Assembly: GCF_016906995.1 (NCBI RefSeq)
Contig: NZ_JAFBBD010000003.1
Location: 62,001 to 126,000, forward strand
Length of the DNA: 64,000 nucleotides
Source of the DNA: Spongiibacter marinus
GTDB taxonomy: Bacteria > Pseudomonadota > Gammaproteobacteria > Pseudomonadales > Spongiibacteraceae
Reading direction: 5' to 3'
In this document: positions 53,928-63,928 of the stretch, piece by piece
Position numbering within the stretch: position 1 is the first letter of the stretch
Layout of the letters: each line of letters begins with the position of its first letter
Made by a program: the position numbers and the translations under genes
The notes under the pieces: generated by a model
The model's database searches: none
What the model saw: the letters and a program-made list of their open reading frames with translations, nothing else
Told to the model about the DNA's origin: nothing

Positions 53928-56249
53928 TCATGGCCCTGAATCCGGTATGGCGCACACATCTTTGGGGGTAATCTGCCAGAAGTAGCGCTTTTTCCCGTCA
54001 TATCGCAAAAGTTGCATGCCGTTGCTGGTCATCTCGAAATGCACACTACCGTGGATACCCGTTTGCCAACAGCGGCTCCCCAGCCTTTGGAAACGCTCGG
54101 TAACGTCTTTGGCCGGGTGCCCATAGGAGTTAAACCGCGAGGCCGCAAAGACGACGTGCTCGGCTTGGGTAGCACGAAGAAATACATTAGAAGAAGAGCT
54201 CTTACTGCCGTGGTGCGCCGCCAGAAGCATGTCTAGCCCAGCCTCTGGGGGCCAACTCCGCGCCAGCTCTGCTTCAATACCACGCTCAATATCGCCGGTC
54301 AGCAGCACTCGATGATCGCCAGCGCGAATAAGCAGAACGCAGCTGCGGTTATTGCTCTTGCTGTCACGAGAGGGTAAATAGCGTAAAAAACGGTATTCCA
54401 CACCCTCCCACACCCAAGGTGAAGCGTGATGACAGTTTTTCGCCGCCAATTCGCGGTGTCGCTCGGGTTCGCCGGACAGTACCTGCTTCACCGGCACCGC
54501 GCTCACCAGCCTGTCGGCCGCGCCGGCGTGATCGCGATCTCCGTGGCTGAGAACTAAGCGGTCGACCCGGTGAATGCCGCGGCGACGGAGCAGCGGAAGT
54601 AGCACCGCATCAACACTGTTGTAGCGCGCCGAGAAGCTCGGCCCGGTGTCGTAGATCAATGCACGCCGCCCTTGTTGAACCAACACCGACAAGCCCTGAC
54701 CCACATCTAACACACTCACCCATACATGGCCGGGTGGTGGCGATGGTGGTGTTTGTAGCAAACCGAGCCCGGCAAAAATCACCGCCAAGGGGCGACCCAG
54801 TACGCCGCGGGGCAACAACAGTAAACCCGCAGCCAACAGTAGGCACAGGATCGATAAAACGCTAAGTGCGGGCTGCCAATATGGCAGCTGTGACAGCAGT
54901 TCAAGATAATTAAACAGCCACTTGAGCAACGAATTCGCGGCAGAAAATAGGCCAAAATCGGGCAAGCCTAGCCAAGCCGCCAATAACGCGATAAAGAGCA
55001 CCGGCATAATGACCAGCGCGAGCGCCGGAATTGCCACTAAATTTGCCGGCAATGCCGCAACGCCTGAGCCGAAACCCCAAATCGCCAGCACCGGCAATAA
55101 TACGAATAACAGTTGCGCTTGAAGAAGCGGCAGTTTGCGCCACGCGGCCTGGCCCGATTGCACCCCCATTGTCAGCATCAGCAACACGCCCACAGCAACA
55201 AATGACAGATAAAACCCAGCGCTGTGCAGTGCCAGTGGGTCGCGAATTAGCACCAATACCAGCGCAATCTGAAGGCCCTGCCACGGCGATATGCGCCGCT
55301 GTAATAGCAGCCCGACGCATAGCACGGCGGCCATGATTAATGCCCGCTGAGTGGGCAGCGTAAACCCGGCCATTGCGGCATAAGCGCTGGCCAGAGCAAA
55401 CCCAAGAGTCGGCCCCAGCCACACACTGCCCTGCCCGCCTCGTGTCAATACGGCGCCAAGCAGGCGAGCCAGAACAAAGCCCCAAGCCATAACAATGCCA
55501 ATATGCATACCTGATATGGCCATCAGGTGACTGGTGCCGGTTCGGGAAAGCAGCGCCCAATCCTCGTCGCTGACATCGCGCCGATCCGCGTAGAGCAGCG
55601 CCCGCATAATACCCTGCCGCGACAGGCCAACGAGCGCCTCGCGCTGCTGACTCAACAAGCGATTACGCACTTGCTGATAGCGAACACCAATACTGGCTGC
55701 GTGTTCAGTCCCTGCGATTGGCACAATGGCTTTGGCATAACCGCGCCCGGCGTAGCCGTTGGCAATCAGCCACTGGCCGTAGTCAAACGCACCCACTGAC
55801 CGGGCACCCGTTGGCGGTCGCAAGCGCAGCGTCAACCTCGCCCAGGTGCCAGCTAGAGGGGGGCGGGCGCCGTAATAGTTCACACGGTATCGGGCGCGAC
55901 CGGCGGGGCAGTAGCCGTCGGCACACTGCCCGGCGGCCAACTGAATATCAAAGCGATAGTAAACCCGCCCATAGCCACTCTGTTCCTCAATTGGGCCGAG
56001 GATAAGGGCGTCGAAAACCGCCTTTGTCGGCATGTCTCCTGCCGGGGGAAGCTGAGCGAAACGCTGCTCGCAATAATGGGCGCTGTAGCCGCAAGCGAGG
56101 AAAAACGCTACCGCTGCGCTGCGCCACTGCCGTTTTACCATCAGGCCAGCAGCAATCGCAGCGCCGACGAGCAGGCGCCAGTCGATGACCTCTGGCAGAA
56201 AAGGAGGCACTGCCAGCCCGGCTGCAGCAAATGTCATCCATGACAACAT
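53928..56249 (-). CDS. comEC: DNA internalization-related competence protein ComEC/Rec2
   Basis: The 773-residue inner-membrane protein has the three ComEC parts: an N-terminal soluble OB-like domain between the first helices (DUF4131, about 60-190), the Competence domain with many membrane helices (about 220-500; GTSHLMAISGMHIGI), and a C-terminal MBL-fold domain (LSHGDRDHAGAADRL, LLTGDIE, LLAAHHGSKSS). It forms the channel for incoming single-stranded DNA in natural transformation, and the MBL part may degrade the other strand. Divergent from the DUF2062 gene. Confidence 0.95.
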   Translation of the reverse strand: MLSWMTFAAAGLAVPPFLPEVIDWRLLVGAAIAAGLMVKRQWRSAAVAFFLACGYSAHYCEQRFAQLPPAGDMPTKAVFDALILGPIEEQSGYGRVYYRFDIQLAAGQCADGYCPAGRARYRVNYYGARPPLAGTWARLTLRLRPPTGARSVGAFDYGQWLIANGYAGRGYAKAIVPIAGTEHAASIGVRYQQVRNRLLSQQREALVGLSRQGIMRALLYADRRDVSDEDWALLSRTGTSHLMAISGMHIGIVMAWGFVLARLLGAVLTRGGQGSVWLGPTLGFALASAYAAMAGFTLPTQRALIMAAVLCVGLLLQRRISPWQGLQIALVLVLIRDPLALHSAGFYLSFVAVGVLLMLTMGVQSGQAAWRKLPLLQAQLLFVLLPVLAIWGFGSGVAALPANLVAIPALALVIMPVLFIALLAAWLGLPDFGLFSAANSLLKWLFNYLELLSQLPYWQPALSVLSILCLLLAAGLLLLPRGVLGRPLAVIFAGLGLLQTPPSPPPGHVWVSVLDVGQGLSVLVQQGRRALIYDTGPSFSARYNSVDAVLLPLLRRRGIHRVDRLVLSHGDRDHAGAADRLVSAVPVKQVLSGEPERHRELAAKNCHHASPWVWEGVEYRFLRYLPSRDSKSNNRSCVLLIRAGDHRVLLTGDIERGIEAELARSWPPEAGLDMLLAAHHGSKSSSSNVFLRATQAEHVVFAASRFNSYGHPAKDVTERFQRLGSRCWQTGIHGSVHFEMTSNGMQLLRYDGKKRYFWQITPKDVCAIPDSGP

Positions 56250-56342
56250 ACTGGTCTCGCTCTCGACTTACATGCATAATACCGCCGCATGGCACTGTGC
56301 TAGCGGCTGTCATGTGCATTCATTTTACGTAAAGTGGGGCCA

Positions 56343-56873
56343 ATGGCTCGTAAATTCTTCAAGCGATGGCTTCCGGCTCCCGAGCGCATGCGTGAACACC
56401 CCTCAGTGCGCGTGTTCGGCAGTCTTCTTCACGAACCCAATCTGTGGCATTTAAATCGCCGTTCAGTGACCTTTGCGTTTTTTATTGGTCTGTTCACTGC
56501 CTTTGTGCCCATTCCCACACAAATGCTCCTTGCGGCACTGCTGGCTATTTTGCTGCGGGCAAATCTGCCGCTATCGGTAATGCTGGTATGGATCACCAAC
56601 CCCGTTACCATGCCGGCCTTCTTCTATTTTAGCTACAAAGTGGGTGCTGCCCTGCTTGATGTGCCTGCCAAGGACTTCGCCTTTGAGCTGTCTTGGCAGT
56701 GGATTCAGGATGAACTGATTTTGTTGTGGCGGCCATTCTTGCTCGGCTGCTTGCTGACCGGGCTATTCTGCGGCCTGGTCGGTGCGGTGAGTATCCATAT
56801 ACTGTGGCGCGTGCACGTTGTGCGCCGCTGGCGTAAACGTCAACAGCAGCGCAGAGCAAAAACACCTAACTGA
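56343..56873 (+). CDS. DUF2062-family membrane protein
   Basis: The 176-residue protein starts MARKFFKRWLPAPERMREHP, the usual DUF2062 opening, and has three or four hydrophobic segments (about 40-58, 66-95 and 125-160) with the conserved FVPIPTQMLLAALLA and NPVTMPAFFYFSYKVG tracts. The function of the family is not known. A GTG three codons upstream (56334) is possible, but the ATG at 56343 matches the family. It converges with lolE with six bases between stops. Confidence 0.85.
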   Translation: MARKFFKRWLPAPERMREHPSVRVFGSLLHEPNLWHLNRRSVTFAFFIGLFTAFVPIPTQMLLAALLAILLRANLPLSVMLVWITNPVTMPAFFYFSYKVGAALLDVPAKDFAFELSWQWIQDELILLWRPFLLGCLLTGLFCGLVGAVSIHILWRVHVVRRWRKRQQQRRAKTPN

Positions 56874-56879
56874 CCCCTG

Positions 56880-58088
56880 TTACTGCTGCCGCAGGGTATG
56901 CGCGGGCGCGAGCCGCGATGCTCGCCATGCGGGATACAAACTGGCAAAAACACTCATAAAATACGCCGCCGCACTTACAATCGCGACGTCGCTGGCACGA
57001 ATATCAGTCGGCAGATAACTAATTGGGTAGACATCCGAGCGCAACAGCTGCGCTCCGGACACCTGCTCCAGGCCAGCCACAAGGTCACCGATCACCAAAG
57101 AAAAGAGCACGCCCAGTATGGCGCCGATGAGCGTGCCAATACCGCCAATGATCGCGCCGTACACCATAAAGGTTTTCAGAATGTCGCTCTGTGTGGCGCC
57201 CTGGCTGCGCAGAATGGCAATATCCGAGCGCTTGTCATTCACCACAAGCACCAGTGTTGAAACAATGTTGAATACCGCAACGGCCACTACGGCCAACATC
57301 ATTATCACCACTAACTTTTTCGACATTTGTATCGCGTGATACATATTGCCAAATTGCTGACTCCAATCACGCAACCGGTAGTGTCGACCATGCACTGTTG
57401 ACAACTCCCAGGCTACTTTCGGCGCCGCAAACACGTCGTGCAGGGCAACCCGCAATGACAACGACTGATTCGGCAATAATGACTGGGCCGTAGCCAGCGG
57501 CATCAACACCAGCTGTTGGTCAAGCTCCGTGCCACTGCTGAAAATCGCCGCAAGCGTAAAGCGATAAAACCGCACTCCCCCCTTCTCCGGCTGCGGAATT
57601 GCCAAGCTCAACGAGTCTCCCGCCGCCAGTCCAAGGCGCGTCGCAAGCCCCTTACCAAGCACGACGTTCTGTCCTTGAAATGCGCTGAAATCAGCGAACT
57701 GTGTCATCTGCGACACCGTCGCTTCCTGCGCAAGGTCGACCCCAAAGAACTGCACCGGCTCGGCCTGACTGGACTTCACTAACAGCGCGTTGCCCTGTAC
57801 AAAGGGCGCCACAGCGCGAACCTCAGAATGTGCAAGAACACTGCTGCGAAATGACTGCCAATCGGCGTCGCCGCCATTCCAGGGCACCATACTTATGTGC
57901 GGCACAAGGGCGAGAATACGCTGACGCATCTCCCGGTCAAAACCGTTCATTACCGACAACACGGTAATCAGCATGGCAATGCCCAATATCAACCCCGCCA
58001 TGGACAACCGCGATAGAAATGACATCAGCTGACTGCCATCACCGCCGGTGCTATAGCGCAAACCAATAAATCTGGAGATACCGGCCAC
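56880..58088 (-). CDS. lolE: Lipoprotein-releasing system permease LolE
   Basis: The 402-residue permease has the four membrane segments of MacB/FtsX-type LolC/E proteins (about 25-50, 265-295, 310-345 and 370-390) with a large periplasmic domain between the first two. It starts MAGISRFIGLRYSTGG and has the NGFDREMRQRI motif after helix 1. As the second permease, after lolD, it is assigned LolE by order; the two permeases are similar and swapping names is possible. It extracts outer-membrane lipoproteins to LolA. Confidence 0.92.
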   Translation of the reverse strand: MAGISRFIGLRYSTGGDGSQLMSFLSRLSMAGLILGIAMLITVLSVMNGFDREMRQRILALVPHISMVPWNGGDADWQSFRSSVLAHSEVRAVAPFVQGNALLVKSSQAEPVQFFGVDLAQEATVSQMTQFADFSAFQGQNVVLGKGLATRLGLAAGDSLSLAIPQPEKGGVRFYRFTLAAIFSSGTELDQQLVLMPLATAQSLLPNQSLSLRVALHDVFAAPKVAWELSTVHGRHYRLRDWSQQFGNMYHAIQMSKKLVVIMMLAVVAVAVFNIVSTLVLVVNDKRSDIAILRSQGATQSDILKTFMVYGAIIGGIGTLIGAILGVLFSLVIGDLVAGLEQVSGAQLLRSDVYPISYLPTDIRASDVAIVSAAAYFMSVFASLYPAWRASRLAPAHTLRQQ

Positions 58089-58090
58089 TG

Positions 58091-58798
58091 CTATACCTTC
58101 TGGGTCAATTGGCCAGCCCGCAATTCCAGAATCCTGTCCATGCGCTGCGCCAGTTGTAGGTCGTGGGTAACAATTAAAAAACTCGTTGCAGACTCGCGGT
58201 TAAGTTCAGCCAGCAGCGCGTGCACAGACTCAGCGGTATCACCGTCCAAATTCCCGGTTGGTTCATCAAGCAACACACAAGCAGGGCGATTGACCAGCGC
58301 CCGGGCAATGGCCACGCGCTGCCGCTCGCCACCGGAAAGCTGAGCGGGACGATGGCTGAGCCGACTGCCCAAGCCAACGCGCTCCAGCAAGCTCGCGGCC
58401 TCTGCCATTGCCTCACGCCGCTTTCTACCGGCAACAAGCAGCGGCATTGCGGCGTTTTCGACCGCGCTGAATTCTGCCAGCAGGTGGTGAAATTGGTAGA
58501 CAAAGCCCAGCTCGGCATTGCGCAGACGACTGCGGTCACGGTCATTAAGAGCGGCGATATCACGGTCGTTAATCAGCACCCGACCACTACTGGGCAAGTC
58601 TAAGCCTCCCAGCATATGCAACAAGGTGGTTTTACCAGCCCCTGAGGGCCCGACTATCGCCAGCATTTCCCCCTTCTTCACCACCAGCTCGATGTTATCG
58701 AGAATGGTGAGCTCGCCGTCGCCCTGACGATAACGCTTGCAGAGGGCTTGGCAGTGTAAAACCGGTTTCGCGGTGCTTAGTTGTTCCATATTTTTCAT
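58091..58798 (-). CDS. lolD: Lipoprotein-releasing system ATPase LolD
   Basis: The 235-residue ABC ATPase has Walker A GPSGAGKTT, signature LSGGERQRVAIARAL, Walker B CVLLDEPTGNLD and the switch histidine VTHDLQLA, plus the LolD-motif tract FVYQFHHLLAEFSAVEN after the Q-loop. It drives LolCE. It begins directly after the lolC stop and ends two bases before lolE. Confidence 0.96.
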   Translation of the reverse strand: MKNMEQLSTAKPVLHCQALCKRYRQGDGELTILDNIELVVKKGEMLAIVGPSGAGKTTLLHMLGGLDLPSSGRVLINDRDIAALNDRDRSRLRNAELGFVYQFHHLLAEFSAVENAAMPLLVAGRKRREAMAEAASLLERVGLGSRLSHRPAQLSGGERQRVAIARALVNRPACVLLDEPTGNLDGDTAESVHALLAELNRESATSFLIVTHDLQLAQRMDRILELRAGQLTQKV

Positions 58799-60046
58799 TT
58801 ACTCGTAGCGCAATGCTTCTGCCGGCTGGACTTTGGCCGCCTGGCGCGCGGGATACAATGTGGCCAATACACTTAGTGCGAGACCAAAACCGCAAATCCA
58901 CACAATATCCGTCACCCTCAGCAGCGACGGTATTCGGCTGATAAAGTACACCTGCGGATCAAACACATACAGACCTGTCACGGACTCTAACCACGCGACG
59001 ACGTCACCAATATTCACTGCCAGCGGCACGCCAATCAGCAAGCCCAACAACACACCGCACAGCCCGGTTGCGACCCCGTAGACAATGAATACCCCGGTGA
59101 TACTGCCAGGCGATGCACCCATGGTACGCAACACCGCAATGGCGCCGCGCCGAGAGGAAACGGCCATACTTAGAATGGAAATAATATTGAAGGCGGCGAT
59201 GATGACGATAAACATCAACAGCAGCCGCACCATCAGCTTTTCCATCTTAACGGCTTGAAACAGGCTGCCCTGGCTGATACTCCAGTCCACCACTGTGCTG
59301 CCTTTAGGGAGCAAGGGCAGTAGATCGGCAGACCACTTTGCCGACTGGAGAAGGTCGCTAAACTGCAGGCGCAAGCCCTGCACATCAGTGCCCAGTTGAT
59401 AGAGTTTTTGCGCGTCCTGAAGATGAATAAACGCGGTGCTGGCATCAAGCTGCGCGCCCGCTGAAAACATTCCAACAACGGTGAAAACCCGCTCCCGGGG
59501 AAATAAACCAAAGGGCGTGACGGTGACCTTCGGCAAAATCACCCGCAGCGTGTCGCCGGGCATCAAATCCAACTGCCGCGCAAGGATATCGCCGACTACC
59601 ACTTCGTAGTGACCCGGCGTTTCGCTCAAGTAGCGGCCGGCGATCATTTTTTCGGCGACCGATGACACTGATCGCTCTAATTCGGGGTCGATGCCGTACA
59701 TCGCAACGCCCTGTATTCTGCCTGCCGCCGACAGCATCGCCTTGCCACCGACATAGGGTGCCGAGGCCTTTAGCCCTGGCGCCGAGGCTATCGCTTGTCG
59801 CTGTGCAGGCCAATCATCCAGGCGCTGATTCGGCCCCTCCACATACGCATGGGGTAACACTGACAACACTCGTTTCTGTAGCTCGGCTTCAAAGCCATTC
59901 ATGACGGCGGTCACGACGATCAGTGAGACAACACCGAGCATCATGCCCAGCAGTGAAAACCACGACATCAAGGATAGAAAACGGTCATCACCCGCACCCT
60001 TGCGAAAGTAGCGAAGACCAATAAAGAATGGGAGTGAAGCTGGCAT
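58799..60046 (-). CDS. lolC: Lipoprotein-releasing system permease LolC
   Basis: The 415-residue permease has the LolC/E layout with four membrane segments and a periplasmic domain. The VTPFGLFPRERVFTVVGMF tract matches the region of the LolC hook that binds LolA, and together with its place as first gene of the operon makes it LolC. The start is ATG 60046. A gap of 99 bases separates it from nqrM upstream. Confidence 0.93.
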   Translation of the reverse strand: MPASLPFFIGLRYFRKGAGDDRFLSLMSWFSLLGMMLGVVSLIVVTAVMNGFEAELQKRVLSVLPHAYVEGPNQRLDDWPAQRQAIASAPGLKASAPYVGGKAMLSAAGRIQGVAMYGIDPELERSVSSVAEKMIAGRYLSETPGHYEVVVGDILARQLDLMPGDTLRVILPKVTVTPFGLFPRERVFTVVGMFSAGAQLDASTAFIHLQDAQKLYQLGTDVQGLRLQFSDLLQSAKWSADLLPLLPKGSTVVDWSISQGSLFQAVKMEKLMVRLLLMFIVIIAAFNIISILSMAVSSRRGAIAVLRTMGASPGSITGVFIVYGVATGLCGVLLGLLIGVPLAVNIGDVVAWLESVTGLYVFDPQVYFISRIPSLLRVTDIVWICGFGLALSVLATLYPARQAAKVQPAEALRYE

Positions 60047-60115
60047 AGTGTTGCTGGAGGCCGTGAACGGTTGGGCCTCTATACTAGCATTGTCGGGACA
60101 AGAAACCGCAGTTAT

Positions 60116-60136
60116 TGCGCCGCTGTGTGCGGCGCA
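60116..60136 (-). terminator. Hairpin after the nqr-apbE-nqrM operon
   Basis: An 8-base perfect stem TGCGCCGC-TGTGT-GCGGCGCA lies nine bases past the nqrM stop and upstream of lolC. On the minus strand it is followed by ATAACTG, not a T-run, so it may be a rho-dependent or partial terminator. Confidence 0.45.
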
Positions 60137-60145
60137 CAGGAACCG

Positions 60146-60385
60146 CTAGTCGCGGCTAGCGTCATAAAATTGCTTGCTGTCAGCCTGCATCGCCGCTTTC
60201 TCGGACTCTTCTTTACACTTATTCGGGTCGTTCCCGCAGAGGTCACAGACATAATCCGGATCAGCCAACGCTGCACCCACGCCGCCACAAGAGCCCGCTA
60301 TCGGCTTGCGTCCAAAGATAACGCCGACCGACATCGCCGCCACGATCAGCAACATCACCAGTACTGCTGCAAAAATAGTCGCCAT
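60146..60385 (-). CDS. nqrM: (Na+)-NQR maturation protein NqrM
   Basis: The 79-residue protein has one N-terminal membrane helix (about 3-24) and four cysteines in a short domain (SCGG, then YVCDLCGNDPNKC). NqrM is required to assemble the iron site (between NqrD and NqrE) of the sodium-pumping NADH:quinone oxidoreductase. ATG 60385 is chosen over the GTG one codon upstream because AAGGAG lies six bases before it. It directly follows apbE, in the standard order nqrABCDEF-apbE-nqrM. Confidence 0.93.
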   Translation of the reverse strand: MATIFAAVLVMLLIVAAMSVGVIFGRKPIAGSCGGVGAALADPDYVCDLCGNDPNKCKEESEKAAMQADSKQFYDASRD

Positions 60386-60388
60386 CAC

Positions 60389-61417
60389 TTACTCCTTCGG
60401 TAGATAGGGAGCAAAGGCCGAGCTGTAACGACTGACAAAGCCCTCTTCCCCTTTCTCAATAATATACACAGGTAAATCCTGAGCTTCAGCAAGCGCCAGC
60501 GCACGCTCCGTACCCATTACGGACAGCGCGGTCGCCATCGCGTCAGCAAAAGCGCACGATGGATCAAGCACCGTCACCGACGCCAGCGTGTGAGTGATGG
60601 GCCTGCCAGTGCGCGGGTCAATAGTATGAGAATAACGCACACCATCCTGCTCGAAATAGTTGCGGTAGTCACCGGAGGTCGCCACCGCAATATCGCCCAG
60701 CGCTATCGCCAACTGAGGGCCACCGCCGGCCGGATTCTCAACACCGATGCGCCAGGCATCGCCGCGCGGGCTCTTCCCAGCTACACGCATTTCGCCGCCG
60801 ATTTCAACGAGGTAGTCTTTCACACCCAGCGACGTCAGCCAAATCGCGGCAGCGTCGACGCCATAGCCCTTGGCAATGGCTGAAAGATCCATGCTCAATG
60901 CCGCAGACTTCATCAGCTTTGGCTCAAGCATATCGAGCTGCAGGCGGGTATAACCCACCCTATCCATCACGTCGGCCAGGGCGTCGTCACTCGGACGGCC
61001 CTCGCGCTTCACCGGCCCGAACCCCCAAAGGTCCACCAGCGGCGCCACGGTAATATCGAATGCCCCGCCGCTAAGCCAGCTCACCTCCATTGCCATGGTC
61101 AGAATCGCATATAGCGGCTCGCTCAGCTGTTGCCACTCACCGATGGGCGCGCGGTTTAACTTATTTAGCTCAGAGTCTTCAATATAGGTCGACGCAATTT
61201 GGTTAAAGTGCGCGAGCTGATAGTCGAGCTGTTGCTTCAAGCGCTCTGCGCGCAAATCACCAGGGTTTCGCAGCGTGACGTGGTAGGTGGTGCCCATCGT
61301 CTCGCCACTGAACTGGATAATTTCCTCTGGCGCCGGACTACAGGCACTTAAAAACAGAAAAAGCAGCACTAAGGCTGCTTTTTCCACGGACAGAGATCGC
61401 TTAACCACCGAAGTCAT
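60389..61417 (-). CDS. apbE: FAD:protein FMN transferase ApbE, lipoprotein
   Basis: The 342-residue protein has a lipoprotein signal (LFLSAC, lipidated C26) and the ApbE domain: [13 protein letters not shown] near the mature start, [19 protein letters not shown], and [12 protein letters not shown]. It acts in the periplasm, transferring FMN from FAD to a threonine of NqrB and NqrC. ATG 61417 is used; a TTG one codon earlier is the frame limit. It overlaps the nqrF stop by 17 bases, and GGAG lies upstream within nqrF. Confidence 0.95.
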   Translation of the reverse strand: MTSVVKRSLSVEKAALVLLFLFLSACSPAPEEIIQFSGETMGTTYHVTLRNPGDLRAERLKQQLDYQLAHFNQIASTYIEDSELNKLNRAPIGEWQQLSEPLYAILTMAMEVSWLSGGAFDITVAPLVDLWGFGPVKREGRPSDDALADVMDRVGYTRLQLDMLEPKLMKSAALSMDLSAIAKGYGVDAAAIWLTSLGVKDYLVEIGGEMRVAGKSPRGDAWRIGVENPAGGGPQLAIALGDIAVATSGDYRNYFEQDGVRYSHTIDPRTGRPITHTLASVTVLDPSCAFADAMATALSVMGTERALALAEAQDLPVYIIEKGEEGFVSRYSSAFAPYLPKE

Positions 61418-62624
61418 CAAGAAGAATATTCTCCGGTTCTACGCCCAAATCTTCGAGCATTTTAATCACTGCCGCGTTCATCATCGGGGGTCCACACATG
61501 TAGAACTCACAATCTTCAGGAGCCTCGTGGTCCTTCAGATAGTTTTCGTACAACACGGTGTGAATGAAGCCCGTCAAACCTTCCCAATTGTCTTCAGGCT
61601 GCGGGTCAGACAACGCCAAGTGCCACTCAAAGTTGTCGTTTTCTTCCGCCAGCTTGTCGTACTCGTCCATGTAGAACGCCTCGCGCAATGAGCGAGCGCC
61701 GTACCAGAAAGAAATCTTACGCTTGGAGTTCAGGCGCTTGAGTTGGTCAAAGATGTGCGAACGCATCGGCGCCATACCCGCACCACCACCGATGAACACC
61801 ATCTCTGCCTCAGTTTCCTTAGCAAAGAACTCACCGAAGGGACCGTACACCTTAACTTTGTCACCGGGTTTCAGGCTGAATACCCAGGAAGACATCTGGC
61901 CAGCTGGCAGCGAAAGATTATTCGGCGGCGGTGTTGCTGCACGAATATTGAACTTAACAATGCCCTTCTCTTCGGGATAGTTGGCCATTGAGTAAGCGCG
62001 CACAACGGTCTCGTCAACTTTTGACTCAACATTGAAGAAGCCAAAACGCTCCCAATCGCCGCGATACTCTTCGGGGATATCAAAGTCAGAGTACTTCACG
62101 TGGTGAGGCGGACACTCCAACTGCACGTAACCACCGGCGCGGAAGTCTACGTTCTCACCTTCGGGCAGCTTGAGCGTCAGCTCTTTGATGAAGGTAGCTA
62201 CGTTGGGGTTAGACTCAACCGTACATTCCCACTGCTTAACGCCAAAGACATCTTCAGGCACTTCAATAACCATGTCCTGCTTGACGGGCGTCTGACAGGA
62301 CAAACGCCAACCTTCGCGAGCTTCACGGGGGCTGAAGTGTGCCTCTTCAGTAGCAAGCATGGAGCCGCCACCATCTTTTACAATGCACTTACACTGCGCG
62401 CAGCTACCGCCGCCGCCACAGGCAGATGCCAAAAAGATGCCCTGATTCGAAAGCGTACCCAGGAGCTTATCGCCAGCGGGTACGCTGATTGTTTTTTCAC
62501 CATTTATCTCGATGGTCACATTACCGCTGCTCACCAAGCGCGCGCGAGCAAACAGGATAACGGCTACCAGCGACAACACGATCGCGGTAAACATCGTTAC
62601 ACCGAGAACAACCACTGTATTCAT
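61401..62624 (-). CDS. nqrF: Na+-translocating NADH:quinone reductase subunit F
   Basis: The 407-residue subunit is the NADH entry point of Na+-NQR. It has one N-terminal membrane helix, a 2Fe-2S ferredoxin domain ([12 protein letters not shown] and a later Cys in LSCQTPV), and a FAD/NADH reductase domain ([34 protein letters not shown]). Full length. It lies 27 bases after nqrE. Confidence 0.97.
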   Translation of the reverse strand: MNTVVVLGVTMFTAIVLSLVAVILFARARLVSSGNVTIEINGEKTISVPAGDKLLGTLSNQGIFLASACGGGGSCAQCKCIVKDGGGSMLATEEAHFSPREAREGWRLSCQTPVKQDMVIEVPEDVFGVKQWECTVESNPNVATFIKELTLKLPEGENVDFRAGGYVQLECPPHHVKYSDFDIPEEYRGDWERFGFFNVESKVDETVVRAYSMANYPEEKGIVKFNIRAATPPPNNLSLPAGQMSSWVFSLKPGDKVKVYGPFGEFFAKETEAEMVFIGGGAGMAPMRSHIFDQLKRLNSKRKISFWYGARSLREAFYMDEYDKLAEENDNFEWHLALSDPQPEDNWEGLTGFIHTVLYENYLKDHEAPEDCEFYMCGPPMMNAAVIKMLEDLGVEPENILLDDFGG

Positions 62625-62651
62625 TAAAACGCCTCCAGTTCTTCTTCTCGG

Positions 62652-63260
62652 TTACAGATCGATGCCGCCGAAGGACATAAAGCCCAACGACATCAAGCCG
62701 ACAGTAATAAAGGTGATGCCAAGACCGCGAAGGCCTTCGGGAACATCGCTGTACTTGAGCTTTTCGCGGATCCCTGCCAAGGCAGTGATCGCCAGCGCCC
62801 AACCGGTTCCCGCGCCCGCGCCGTAAACTACCGACTCGGTGAAGTTGTAATCACGCTCTACCATGAACAGTGAACCACCCATGATCGCGCAGTTCACCGT
62901 GATCAGCGGCAAGAATACACCCAGCGCGCTGTAGAGAGCCGGAACGAACTTGTCCAGGAACATCTCCATGATTTGTACGATAGCGGCGATAACGCCGATG
63001 TAGCTCAACAAGCCCAGGAAGCTGAGATCCACATCCGGGAAGCCGGCCCACGCCAGCGCGCCGTCGCGCAACAAATAGGTATAAATCAGGTTGTTAACCG
63101 GCACGGTAAGTGTCAGTACAACAATTACCGCAATACCGAGACCGATGGCGGCCTGGATTTTTTTTGAAATTGCCAAGAAGGTACACATACCAAGAAAGAA
63201 GGCCAACGCCATATTCTCGATAAACACCGACCTGACAAACAGGCTGAGATAGTGTTCCAT
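62652..63260 (-). CDS. nqrE: Na+-translocating NADH:quinone reductase subunit E
   Basis: The 202-residue protein has six membrane helices and the start [32 protein letters not shown] typical of NqrE/RnfA (quoted in two parts: residues 1-15 and 16-32). NqrE pairs with NqrD and shares an intramembrane iron centre through cysteines such as C26 and C120 (TVNCAIMGG). Its ATG shares a base with the nqrD stop. Confidence 0.97.
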   Translation of the reverse strand: MEHYLSLFVRSVFIENMALAFFLGMCTFLAISKKIQAAIGLGIAVIVVLTLTVPVNNLIYTYLLRDGALAWAGFPDVDLSFLGLLSYIGVIAAIVQIMEMFLDKFVPALYSALGVFLPLITVNCAIMGGSLFMVERDYNFTESVVYGAGAGTGWALAITALAGIREKLKYSDVPEGLRGLGITFITVGLMSLGFMSFGGIDL

Positions 63261-63925
63261 CAGAAGGCCTCCTTAACGCTGCGTGTATTCTTGGTGATTT
63301 TAAATTCTTCCTCTTCTACCTGCTCTTTATCTGCACTGCGCAGGATCCAGATGAAGAAACCGATCAAGAAGAACGCACTGGGAGGCAGCAGCAACAAGCC
63401 ATTCGGCACATACCAGCCACCGTTATTGATTGTGGCGAGAATCTCGATACCAAACAGGCTTCCAGAACCAAGCAGCTCACGCACAAACGCCACACTGAAC
63501 AGCACCACGCTATAGCCCAAGCCATTACCGATACCATCGATAAAGCTCGCCAGCGGTGGATTCTTCATTGCAAAGCCTTCAGCGCGACCCATAACGATAC
63601 AGTTGGTGATGATCAAACCAACAAATACCGACAGCTGCTTACTGATGGCATAGGCGTAGGCCTTAAGTACCTGGTCAACCACGATAACCAGCGAGGCAAT
63701 AATGACCATCTGTACGATGATACGGATAGCGCCAGGAATGTGGTTGCGAATCATCGATACGGCGAGGTTGGAAAACGCCGTAACGAAAATCACTGAAATA
63801 CACATTACCAGGGTAACCTTCATGCTTGAGGTTACCGCCAGGGCACTACAAATACCGAGGATCTGCAGCGCTATTGGGTTGTTTTTAAATATGGGTGAGG
63901 TCAATGCCTCTTTCATCGTTGCCAT
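63260..63925 (-). CDS. nqrD: Na+-translocating NADH:quinone reductase subunit D
   Basis: The 221-residue protein has six membrane helices with the NqrD/RnfE signatures [17 protein letters not shown] and [19 protein letters not shown]. The conserved cysteines (in GICSALA and TNCIVMG) match the iron-binding residues. It lies directly between nqrC and nqrE. Its ATG is four bases from the nqrC stop. Confidence 0.97.
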   Translation of the reverse strand: MATMKEALTSPIFKNNPIALQILGICSALAVTSSMKVTLVMCISVIFVTAFSNLAVSMIRNHIPGAIRIIVQMVIIASLVIVVDQVLKAYAYAISKQLSVFVGLIITNCIVMGRAEGFAMKNPPLASFIDGIGNGLGYSVVLFSVAFVRELLGSGSLFGIEILATINNGGWYVPNGLLLLPPSAFFLIGFFIWILRSADKEQVEEEEFKITKNTRSVKEAF

Positions 63926-63928
63926 TAC